Of a stretch of 9,900 bases of DNA, positions 1 through 6,697 are shown in pieces; the stretch's first letter is position 1, and the number at the start of each line of letters is the position of its first letter. The DNA lies in NCBI GenBank assembly GCA_029939545.1, contig JAOZSS010000082.1:1-9900 (forward strand), given 5' to 3'. Both the position numbers and the translations under genes were made by a program. This DNA is from Kiritimatiellia bacterium (GTDB taxonomy: Bacteria; Verrucomicrobiota; Kiritimatiellia; UBA8416; JABMPJ01). The notes beneath the pieces were generated by a model that ran no database searches, was not told where the DNA came from, and saw nothing but the letters and a program-made list of their open reading frames with translations.

Positions 1-45
1 TGAAATTGTTCGACTCATTTACTCAAAGAATCAAGATTTAAGGAG
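1..45. other. AT-rich left edge, no gene seen
   Basis: This short stretch lies downstream of the minus-strand gene that stops at 46-48. It is noticeably more AT-rich than the rest of the window. I see no hairpin followed by a T tract that would make a convincing terminator, and no coding frame. Confidence 0.4.
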
Positions 46-921
46 CTAAAAGAAGAACCTCCCGCTCAACGCAATCAACCCCTCTTTCGAATCCCGCACA
101 TGCTCATCAATCGCATGCCACGAGAGCGCGAAGGCGGTTCCCGCTCCCGTACGTCCGAGCTGGAACTCAATGCCAACAGTGTCGCGCCAGTAGATGTCCT
201 CGTCGCGGTCCAGCAACACATGCAGCCGGTTCAGGGCAAACAGGTTACCCGCCGACCCGCCCCACAGCCGCGCGCGCAGATCGTACACCACGTCCCACCA
301 CCAGTTGTTGCCCTCAGTCAGGGCATCCTCGTCCACCACCCCGAAGAGCTCGCGCAGGTAATAGCCCGCCTCCGCGTAGTGAATCCACCCGGGCGCTTCG
401 CGTTCTGTGTTGCGTTCGATCTCTCCCCAGGTGGCGCGCCGGTGCGTGGCGGAACCGATGCCCGCGAAGAGGCGGTTGTCATACACATCGCGTAGCACCT
501 GCTCTCCGTCTCGGACGTACCAGGGCTCCGGGGTATCCTTGAGAATCAAGTGGTCGCAACCATGATCGAGTCCCGTCCGCACAAGAAGCCTGTCGCTGTT
601 GTACTCGATAAAGGGCACCAGCGCGTAGCGTACTTCCTGCACCGAGAACGGCAGGTCGGATGTGGTCGACCGGCCCATTCCGGTCGCGCAAACGATCCGC
701 CAGACCAAGTGGGTGCGCGGCGTGAACCGAAACAGGAAGATATCAGCCTCCAGTCCCCCCTCGCTAACATAGCGATCCTCGTCGAACTCATCCTGCTGGT
801 TCGCATAGAACTCCAAATACCCCCCACCATACACCCGCGGAAAGAACCGGCTCTCCGCCCTTGCCACAACCGACGTCAAACATAGCCCCACCATCAACGC
901 ATACATACCAACCGTTTTCAT
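46..921 (-). CDS. Secreted, probable outer-membrane beta-barrel protein of unknown function
   Basis: The product is 291 residues if translation starts at 921. That start is chosen because it gives a clean signal peptide (basic MKT, hydrophobic core to about residue 19, Ala-Arg-Ala cleavage site at 20-22) and has GAGG a few bases upstream. Upstream in-frame ATGs at 939 and 1053 would put a charged, Gly/Arg-rich leader before it, and the 1053 start lies inside a palindromic repeat. The mature part alternates aromatic and charged residues in short amphipathic strands with Asp/Gly-rich turns, and ends Arg-Phe-Phe-Phe. A C-terminal aromatic is typical of outer-membrane barrels. A Leu-Asp-His-Gly-Cys-Asp-His stretch at about 118-124 and a Trp-Trp-Trp at 207-209 are notable. 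I do not recognise the family. It stands alone, divergent from nfo. Localisation is inferred; function is unknown. Confidence 0.62.
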   Translation of the reverse strand: MKTVGMYALMVGLCLTSVVARAESRFFPRVYGGGYLEFYANQQDEFDEDRYVSEGGLEADIFLFRFTPRTHLVWRIVCATGMGRSTTSDLPFSVQEVRYALVPFIEYNSDRLLVRTGLDHGCDHLILKDTPEPWYVRDGEQVLRDVYDNRLFAGIGSATHRRATWGEIERNTEREAPGWIHYAEAGYYLRELFGVVDEDALTEGNNWWWDVVYDLRARLWGGSAGNLFALNRLHVLLDRDEDIYWRDTVGIEFQLGRTGAGTAFALSWHAIDEHVRDSKEGLIALSGRFFF

Positions 922-984
922 GACCTCATCATTACGCATCGCGCCCCCAAACACAACCCTACCTCCACCCCTAACCCAAGCGGA

Positions 985-1056
985 GAGATGGGGAGGCCCT
1001 CCGCAGGCCTTTGGACGCCGTAGGCGGACTCGAGCCAAGGAGGGCCTCCCCATCTC
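985..1056. repeat. 18-bp perfect inverted repeat (REP-like palindromic element)
   Basis: The arms at 985-1002 (GAGATGGGGAGGCCCTCC) and 1039-1056 are exact reverse complements, separated by 36 bases. Further pairing is possible inside: TTGG at 1011-1014 with CCAA at 1035-1038, contiguous with the right arm, and CGCC at 1016-1019 with GGCG at 1023-1026. The element could therefore fold into one long, GC-rich hairpin with a bulge. It lies between divergent genes and has no T tract, so it is not a terminator for either. The arms and folding are seen directly; membership of a dispersed intergenic repeat family is inference. Confidence 0.8.
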
Positions 1057-1140
1057 GGAGCCATTCCGTGCCTTCCGTACTACAATCCTTCAAACCCGTG
1101 TTTTCCCTACACGTTTCTTTCTCGCCCACAGATGACGAGT

Positions 1141-1164
1141 CTTTGCGCCTTTGCGCCTTTGCGC
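1141..1164. repeat. Three tandem copies of CTTTGCGC
   Basis: Three exact 8-base units occupy 1141-1148, 1149-1156 and 1157-1164, followed by GAGAATCTC. Tandem octamers of this kind are, from general knowledge, common dispersed repeats in non-coding DNA of several bacterial phyla. Nothing suggests coding or a binding role here. Confidence 0.75.
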
Positions 1165-1262
1165 GAGAATCTCCCTCTCTCTCCCTATATCCGAGCTTTC
1201 CGTGGTTGCCTCTCCCCTGATCTATGCGAAAATACCCCCTTCATGCGAAAGGACCCCACCCG

Positions 1263-2123
1263 ATGAAAACAAATAAACGCGTAGGCGCCCACGTCTCCAC
1301 CAGCGGCGGCGTATTCAACGCCCCCATCAACGCCAAGGCCATCGGTGCCACCGCCTTTGCTATGTTCACCAAGAACCAGCGCCAGTGGAACGCGCCCGAC
1401 TACACGGACGAAACAATCGAGCGCTTCAAGACCAACCTGAAAGCCAACGGCTACACCCCGGATGTCGTCCTTCCGCACGACAGCTACCTCATCAATCTTG
1501 GGAACCCCGACCCCGAGAAGCGGCAACGTTCTCTCGACGCCTTCATCGACGAGATGACCCGCTGTCAGCAGCTTGGACTCTGCCTGCTCAACATGCATCC
1601 CGGCAGCCACCTCCGCGAGATCTCCGAAGACGAATGCCTGACCCTGATCGCCAACGGCATCAACCAGGCCCTCAGCACAACCGAGGGCGTCACCGTCGTG
1701 CTCGAGAACACCGCTGGGCAGGGGTCCAACGTTGGTTACCGCTTTGAACACCTCGCCACCATTATCGATCGGGTCGACGACAAATCGCGCATGGGGGCCT
1801 GCCTCGATACCTGCCACTCCTTCTCCGCCGGCTACGACCTGCACACCGCCGAGGCCTGTGAGCAGACCTTCAAAGCCTTCGACGACATCGTTGGCATGTC
1901 CTACCTGCGCGGCATGCACATCAACGACAGCAAGGTCCCGTTCGAAAGCCGCAAAGACCGCCACCACAGCCTCGGCCAGGGCACCATTCCCATGGTGGCG
2001 TTCGAGTACATCATGAACGACCCCCGCTTCGACAACATGCCCCTCGTGCTCGAAACCATCGACGACACCCTCTGGCCCGAAGAGATCAAGCTGCTCCACT
2101 CGCTGGAGAAGCGACACTCATGA
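1263..2123 (+). CDS. nfo: Endonuclease IV (AP endonuclease)
   Basis: This cytoplasmic base-excision-repair enzyme cleaves DNA 5' of abasic sites and also removes 3' blocking groups, using three Zn ions. The 286-residue product aligns along its whole length with E. coli Nfo (285 residues). All nine metal ligands can be placed at a constant offset of three: His72, His112, Glu148, Asp182, His185, His219, Asp232, His234 and Glu264. Family motifs are present, including ENTAGQGSN, DTCHSFSAGYD, DRHHSLG and LETI. The start at 1263 fits the family N-terminus (KRVGAHVS) and has AAAGGA nine bases upstream; the in-frame ATG at 1224 would add 13 unrelated residues. It is followed on the same strand by the secreted-protein gene, but 110 bases and a dispersed repeat intervene, so an operon is doubtful. 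The protein is intact with no odd features. Confidence 0.97.
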   Translation: MKTNKRVGAHVSTSGGVFNAPINAKAIGATAFAMFTKNQRQWNAPDYTDETIERFKTNLKANGYTPDVVLPHDSYLINLGNPDPEKRQRSLDAFIDEMTRCQQLGLCLLNMHPGSHLREISEDECLTLIANGINQALSTTEGVTVVLENTAGQGSNVGYRFEHLATIIDRVDDKSRMGACLDTCHSFSAGYDLHTAEACEQTFKAFDDIVGMSYLRGMHINDSKVPFESRKDRHHSLGQGTIPMVAFEYIMNDPRFDNMPLVLETIDDTLWPEEIKLLHSLEKRHS

Positions 2124-2140
2124 GGCAGATGCCGAGGGAG

Positions 2141-2170
2141 TGTCATCCCGAGCGAAGTCGAGGGATCTCC
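2141..2170. repeat. Dispersed intergenic repeat (CATCCCGAGCGAAGTCGAGG type)
   Basis: The stretch matches a repeat I know from intergenic DNA of many unrelated bacteria. It is often mistranslated as a peptide containing HPERSRGI, as happens here if the frame from 2120 is read. Short arms ATCCC (2145-2149) and GGGAT (2162-2166) form an imperfect palindrome. It sits just after the nfo stop codon and marks this region as non-coding. Confidence 0.75.
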
Positions 2171-2233
2171 TTGCCTGCCTGCGCCTGCCTCATTCCTTGC
2201 TACAACCGCCCCAAATCTGGCATACTCAAAACC

Positions 2234-2494
2234 ATGAGCAAGGCTGTCCGCATCCATCTTCACAGGCGCATTTTCTCTCTGTCCCATTTTCTCGCACTGC
2301 TTCTGGCCATCCCGGCTGGCGCCGGCACGAGCAATTCATGGAAACTTGTCCGGCAGAGTCCAGGGTACTACCAGAGCCTGAGAGCCCATCTGGGGGGCAA
2401 CGGACAACGATATTTTTGCGGGTGGTTGGAAAGGAGGCATATCCCATTACGGCGGTGTGACATGGAACAGAATGGTGTCCGGTGTCCCCGGTAG
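2234..2494 (+). pseudogene. 5' part of secreted-protein gene (signal peptide), split from the main frame
   Basis: From the ATG at 2234 this frame encodes a good signal peptide: a basic n-region (MSKAVRIHLHRR), a hydrophobic core FLALLLAIPAGAG, and a likely cleavage near Ala-Gly-Ala. It then reads into residues that resemble the domain continued in another frame. After about residue 51 the frame becomes nonsense and stops at 2492-2494. Dropping one C from the CCC at 2385-2387 joins LRA to IWGATDNDIFAGG in the next frame, which then runs unbroken to 3881. The upstream in-frame ATG at 2120 is rejected because it would translate a dispersed repeat. Ribosome-binding sequence is weak. The break is either a real disabling mutation or an assembly error. 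Confidence 0.65.
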
Positions 2495-3881
2495 GGTGCA
2501 GGGCATCTGGGGTAGTTCGCCTATAAATGTGTGGGCCTGTTGCTCTGGTGGAAAGATTCTCCACTATGAAGATGAGGATCGGATGATCGATGGAACGTGG
2601 GCCACCGCGACGATCAGTGGCTCGGGAACCTACAGCCCATCCACGCAACAACCCAACGGGGGGGCCATTTACATCACCGTTAATGTGGGCGGCGATATCA
2701 CCGGTACCTTCGACTATGTCGCCAAGTACGAGCCCAGCGATGGTGAATGGTACGGGACCTCTGCCAAAGTGGGCGGAAGCGTAACTGTTAGAGAGGAAGT
2801 GCATGCTGGTGAGCTGTGGCTCAAGGGGGATATTACTACCTTCACCCTGACTCCAGGTCTACCCTATTCGTGGTCCTGTGTACTGGACGCAGATCTTGGT
2901 GAAACACACGCCTACACGACGAATGGCTCTGACATCTCGGCTGACTTTGGCTGGGAGGGCGCATGTTCGGGTTCTGCCTCTGTCGGTATTCCCCCAAACT
3001 ACACATGGACACTGCTTCCTGGTGGAAGTGGTGCTGGCACCTGGAACGGTATCGCATCCGAGTGTATTAGTGGAAAGACCGAGTTCGCAGGATCGGGTAC
3101 GGGGGTTGTCTCGGTGGCTTCAGCCTCGTCATCGATCACGCTCGCTGAGGATCCGTCGCCTATCGCAACGCTGGAGTACGATTTCGACTATGCTGATGCA
3201 GAAGTAATCATTGCCCGATATGCCCACAACCCCGGCGAGAATCCCGATCGCCCCACGCTCCACAAGTTCATCCAGGTCGATACCAGCGCCACTGACCCGG
3301 ATATTGTATGGGATGAGATCACGCTCAAATTGCACTACGCCGATGAGGAGGCCGGGGCGGCCGGGATTGATGAGGAAACGTTCCTGATGTATCGCTGGGA
3401 TGGCGCTGAATGGGTCGAGCTCGCCGAATGCGGAGTCAACACGGACAGCAACTATGTCTGGGGCGCGCTCACCGATCTCGGTGTCTACTCCGCGCAGGGC
3501 GAGCCCACCTTCATTACGTGCAACTCCGAGGGCGAACCCAAGACGGTCTTTGGTGTCGGCGAGGTGGTCTATGTCGCCGGTGCCGGTCTGGCCATCTCCA
3601 ACGATTACAGCCTCTGGATTCAGCAGGCGCCTGTCGACGAGGGTGATCAATTGGTGGATACGACCGATCCCTCCGGCGCCCAGGAGGTCGCCCAGACCGA
3701 CTCCGCCGGACGCCTCGCCGTGACCGCTGTCGGATCGCTGGCCCCCACCGCCGAAGGCGCCTACCTGGTCATCGCCGACAGCCTGGGCTTTGGCGAGATG
3801 ACGAACCTGTACGACCGGACCTCGGATACCACGGACGCGCTGTCCGCCCGCGGCATCTCGACGCTCTTCTGGTTGAAGTAG
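2457..3881 (+). CDS. Secreted multi-domain surface protein (main frame of frameshifted gene)
   Basis: This is the long open frame (474 residues from a GTG at 2457), but the GTG is unlikely to be the true start. The frame is open back to 2382 and encodes IWGATDNDIFAGG followed, after about 35 residues, by IWGSSPINVWACC. These are two copies of a Trp-Gly...Asp/Asn-x-Phe/Trp-Ala repeat of the kind found in secreted proteins with propeller-like repeats. With one C removed near 2387 the product starts at 2234 and has 548 residues. After the repeats (residue numbers from 2457) comes a Gly/Ser/Thr-rich beta region (about 45-225), with Cys141, Cys170 and Cys203. A segment at 285-345 (TLKLHYADEEAG, FLMYRWDGAEW, YVWGALTDLGVYS) resembles C-terminal beta domains of archaeal and bacterial surface proteins. 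A final domain covers about 350-474. No enzyme motif is visible; an extracellular or cell-surface role is inferred. It converges on the next gene with 52 bases between stops. Confidence 0.68.
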   Translation: MTWNRMVSGVPGRVQGIWGSSPINVWACCSGGKILHYEDEDRMIDGTWATATISGSGTYSPSTQQPNGGAIYITVNVGGDITGTFDYVAKYEPSDGEWYGTSAKVGGSVTVREEVHAGELWLKGDITTFTLTPGLPYSWSCVLDADLGETHAYTTNGSDISADFGWEGACSGSASVGIPPNYTWTLLPGGSGAGTWNGIASECISGKTEFAGSGTGVVSVASASSSITLAEDPSPIATLEYDFDYADAEVIIARYAHNPGENPDRPTLHKFIQVDTSATDPDIVWDEITLKLHYADEEAGAAGIDEETFLMYRWDGAEWVELAECGVNTDSNYVWGALTDLGVYSAQGEPTFITCNSEGEPKTVFGVGEVVYVAGAGLAISNDYSLWIQQAPVDEGDQLVDTTDPSGAQEVAQTDSAGRLAVTAVGSLAPTAEGAYLVIADSLGFGEMTNLYDRTSDTTDALSARGISTLFWLK

Positions 3882-3933
3882 ACCGGTGAGCCGCGAATCC
3901 TCCCGCCGCCCCAACGACTACCGCATGGCCCCA

Positions 3934-6585
3934 TCACCCTGACGGTGACGAGAGCGCTTCCGCGGACACATTGGAGCGGAAGCAGTCGACCTCCTGTTTC
4001 ACGGCGTTGGCCGTCAACGTGACGTACCGCTTGTCGCCCGCCAGCGTGGCGGCTGGAATCACACGCACGGCGTCTTGCCACTTCTCGGCCGATGGCACGA
4101 GCTCGAGCAGCATGGAGGGCTTCTCCAGGAAGATCTGTTCGTTAAGGAAGCTGCACTCCTTGCCCGGGAAGAGCGCCAGATAGAGCATGTCCATCTCGAC
4201 CAGCTCGTTGAGAAAGTGTGTGCCGAGCGAAACGTCAGGGATCAGGTCTTCGCGCATCGCGACGATCTCGCAGAGTATCGAGACCTCGTTGATGTCGGCA
4301 AACGAGACCGGGATGCCCAGCGACGGACTGCTCGTACCCCAGCGGCCCGGACCGAGCAGCACAACCAGGCCCGCATCACCACGTTCCTTAAAGGCACGAT
4401 TGATCTTGCCCAGCAGGCGCGCAATCTCGTGTCGCTCGGGCACCGTCAGTGCGCCGTAGACCGCCGGTACGACGTAGACAAACGTGTCGGCATCCACAAT
4501 TCGGCTCTGCCCGACAATCGCGCTGCGCGCCGAGATGATCCGGTCTTCGTCTGCGATGTCCATCGTGGGTATCTCCATCACCTCTGCGCCCTGTACCTGC
4601 AGCGGTCGGCACTGGACCAAGTTGATCCGGTACTCCCCGTCGTCGTTAAAGTTTGTGGTGAACTCGATGTCGACCGGGTGGTTGTAGGCCTCGTGCAGCG
4701 AGCGCATCATCGTGCGCATCGTCTCCACGAAGTCGGTCTTTGCGAGCAGTTTCTCAAAGTTCAGTATGCGCGGGGCCGGTTCGCCGCTGCGACTCTCGCT
4801 ACGTGCCGCACGGGCGCGCTCGGTGTCGAGCGACGTCACGAGGTCGATCGGCAGCTGGTCGCACTCCTCCACTAGGTCCTGGAAGTAGCCGGACGTGAGA
4901 TGGTTGGCGTCGAGATCGATATAGTCGACCCGGCGCTGGGTATACTGCCGCACCTCGTCGAAGCCGTGCTCCGGACGGCGCCCGGGCGCGTTGAGTGCCA
5001 CAAGCCGGGTGTAGTCGTCGTCCGTGCGGTCCACCGCGCGTGTGCCGAGACCAAACACCAGCCGGATCACCCCGGCCTCGGGATCAATCTCCGGGCTCCA
5101 CACGTAGGGATTAAACGAGAAGCCCACGCCTGCCGCCGGGGGATAGAAGTTGCGTCCGAAGCTCTTGCCCGAGACACGCATCACCAGCAGCGCCATCTGC
5201 TCGTCCTGCTCCAGCATGCCGCGCCGCGCACGGTACTGCAGCGCCCGCTCGCTCATCGAGCTGGCGTAGATCGTGCGCACTGCGGCCAGGAAATCCTCCA
5301 GTCGCTGACTGCGCGGTCCCTGGTTGGCGCAGAAGACGCTCTCATACTTACCCGCAAACGCGTTCCCGAAGTTATCCTCCAGCAGTGAGCTGGAACGTAC
5401 GATGAAGGGCGACTGGCCAAAGTAGTCGACCATCTCCTCGAACTGACGCAGGGTGTAATCGGGGAAGCTGCCCGTGATGATCAGGCGCCGCGCGCGTGTG
5501 GCGGTCTCATAGAAATCCTCGGTGTCGCGCTGGTGCTGGCGCGTCCACCAGATACCGTTTTGAACCAGGTAGGTATAGAAGACGTCCGACCCGATAAAGA
5601 AGGAGTCATGCTCCTCCAGACGCTGAGCGGCCTGCTTGTTGGAGCGCTTCAGGATGGCGCGCGCCAGCAGCATGCCGACCGCCTTGCCGCCGATCAGGCC
5701 CGACCCGATCATGCGCCGGCGTACATTCAGGATATCCTCCAGCGCGAAGTACTTCTGTGCCATGTCGTGCATCGCCTCATCGCGCGTGACGATCATCGGC
5801 AGGAGCTGCTCGAATGTCTCTGCTTCGTCCTGCTCGGGACGCAGGCCGGCATGGACCTCGTGGACCAGCTCGTTGGCGTCGATGAACGAGCGCTCCCAGA
5901 AGCCCGGCCGCCGGTCGGAGTGGAGGCCCGACCACTTGGCCGAGGTCATGATCTCCGAAATCGTCACGCTGTCGCTGATTGCGTCGAACCCATCGTTCTC
6001 GCCCCAGCGATACAGCATGTTCATGCCGGCCGAGTAGCGGTGCTGCACCTTGAGTGGGCGGATATGAAGATGGTCGTGGTGGTTATAGGCGTCCAGGAAG
6101 AGCTGGGCCGTGCCGCGGATCGGGTCAATCGCGCGCGCCGAGTGGTGGTTGCGGTAGAGCCCGAAGTAGGCCAGCGTCTCCATGTCGAACAGGTAGGGAC
6201 AGGTTAGCTTGAAGAAGTTGCCCAGCATCTGGTCGGAATACCAGCAATTCGCCAGCACCGAGAGACAGTCGAACACATAGCACGCGCCGCGCCCCGCCTC
6301 ACGAATGGCGGCATGCACCTTTTGCACGAAGACCTCGAAGCCCTCTTCGGGGCGGAACCGGTAGACGATGACCCGGTGGTCTTTCTCCAGCAGCTCCTGG
6401 TGATCGGCAAAGTGGAAGTAGACCAGCGGCTGCGAGTGTTCCAGCGCATACTCAGCGTAGGGCGTCACCAGTTGCTGGTAGTCCTCCACGCTATCGATCT
6501 GCCATACCACGTTATCGCCCGGGAGCAGCCCCTTCAGGATACTGTCGAGTCCCGGAAGCCCGGTTGAGAATTTAGAAGCTTCCAT
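3934..6585 (-). CDS. Pseudo-KaiC domain fused to PEP-synthase-type ATP-grasp domain
   Basis: The 883-residue product starts at 6585 (GGAAGG upstream). Residues 5-215 resemble a KaiC/RecA-type domain: STGLPGLDSILKGLLPGD matches the family entry strand, but the position of the Walker A loop reads NVVWQIDS, with no GKT/GKS, so ATP hydrolysis there is unlikely. A Walker-B-like strand, ACYVFDCLS, is at 101-109. Residues 290-665 fit the ATP-binding domain of PEP synthase and pyruvate phosphate dikinase: GLIGGKAVG at 296-304, FIVRSSSLLEDNFGNAFAGKY at 394-414, GVGFSFNP at 486-493, and Glu640 with VQCRP at 657-661. The swivelling phosphohistidine domain and the PEP-binding barrel are absent. Instead there is a distinctive C-terminal domain with LLGPGRWGTSSPSLGIPV (743-760) and SLGTHFLNELVE (786-797). 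It therefore cannot be a complete PEP synthase. I infer an ATP-dependent ligase or phosphotransferase, or a signalling protein. A terminator separates it from upstream gdhA, so it probably has its own promoter. Confidence 0.85.
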   Translation of the reverse strand: MEASKFSTGLPGLDSILKGLLPGDNVVWQIDSVEDYQQLVTPYAEYALEHSQPLVYFHFADHQELLEKDHRVIVYRFRPEEGFEVFVQKVHAAIREAGRGACYVFDCLSVLANCWYSDQMLGNFFKLTCPYLFDMETLAYFGLYRNHHSARAIDPIRGTAQLFLDAYNHHDHLHIRPLKVQHRYSAGMNMLYRWGENDGFDAISDSVTISEIMTSAKWSGLHSDRRPGFWERSFIDANELVHEVHAGLRPEQDEAETFEQLLPMIVTRDEAMHDMAQKYFALEDILNVRRRMIGSGLIGGKAVGMLLARAILKRSNKQAAQRLEEHDSFFIGSDVFYTYLVQNGIWWTRQHQRDTEDFYETATRARRLIITGSFPDYTLRQFEEMVDYFGQSPFIVRSSSLLEDNFGNAFAGKYESVFCANQGPRSQRLEDFLAAVRTIYASSMSERALQYRARRGMLEQDEQMALLVMRVSGKSFGRNFYPPAAGVGFSFNPYVWSPEIDPEAGVIRLVFGLGTRAVDRTDDDYTRLVALNAPGRRPEHGFDEVRQYTQRRVDYIDLDANHLTSGYFQDLVEECDQLPIDLVTSLDTERARAARSESRSGEPAPRILNFEKLLAKTDFVETMRTMMRSLHEAYNHPVDIEFTTNFNDDGEYRINLVQCRPLQVQGAEVMEIPTMDIADEDRIISARSAIVGQSRIVDADTFVYVVPAVYGALTVPERHEIARLLGKINRAFKERGDAGLVVLLGPGRWGTSSPSLGIPVSFADINEVSILCEIVAMREDLIPDVSLGTHFLNELVEMDMLYLALFPGKECSFLNEQIFLEKPSMLLELVPSAEKWQDAVRVIPAATLAGDKRYVTLTANAVKQEVDCFRSNVSAEALSSPSG

Positions 6586-6633
6586 GCCGCCTACCTTCCG
6601 TTCTGCATCGCCGCCTTGTCAAGGACTCCCAAC

Positions 6634-6670
6634 AAAAAACGCGGCCCCGCCGGTGAAGGCGGAGCCGCGT
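6634..6670 (-). terminator. Rho-independent terminator of gdhA
   Basis: Read on the minus strand just after the gdhA stop, the arms 6658-6670 and 6639-6651 form a 13-bp stem, perfect except for one T-G pair (ACGCGGCTCCGCC with GGCGGGGCCGCGT). The loop is six bases (TTCACC), and the stem is followed at once by six T residues. It lies 27 bases beyond the stop codon and should insulate the downstream ATP-grasp gene from gdhA transcription. Confidence 0.93.
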
Positions 6671-6697
6671 TGCTGGGTTCTGATTGAATCGGGTCGC

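Larger units (their letters stand above)
922..1262. other. Repeat-bearing intergenic region between divergent genes
   Basis: This 341-base gap separates the minus-strand barrel gene from nfo. It holds a long inverted repeat (985-1056), a three-copy tandem octamer (1141-1164), a pyrimidine-rich run of CT repeats just after it, and a short direct duplication (1224-1259) immediately before nfo. Open frames crossing it are low-complexity and probably not coding. I found no convincing sigma-70 promoter pair. Confidence 0.6.

Noticed and set aside
1185..2117. A 310-residue open frame on the minus strand opposite nfo
   Set aside because: It is a complement shadow of a clearly conserved gene with strong codon bias. 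The translation is Val/Gly-rich with no motif.
2120..2233. Possible upstream start overlapping the nfo stop (ATG at 2120)
   Set aside because: Its first residues (CHPERSRGISL) are the known spurious translation of a dispersed repeat; the signal peptide starts at 2234.
3934..3948. Small hairpin TCACC-CTGAC-GGTGA across the stop codon of the ATP-grasp gene, as a terminator
   Set aside because: The stem is only five pairs, overlaps coding sequence and has no T tract.
4075..6207. Several plus-strand open frames of 130-270 residues opposite the ATP-grasp gene
   Set aside because: All lie antisense to a continuous, motif-bearing 883-residue protein and show no family features of their own.
6610..6625. 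A perfect TTGACA on the minus strand upstream of the ATP-grasp gene, as a -35 box
   Set aside because: No TATAAT-like hexamer lies 16-18 bases downstream; the sequence there is GC-rich, and the hexamer is part of a small CCTTGTCAAGG palindrome.
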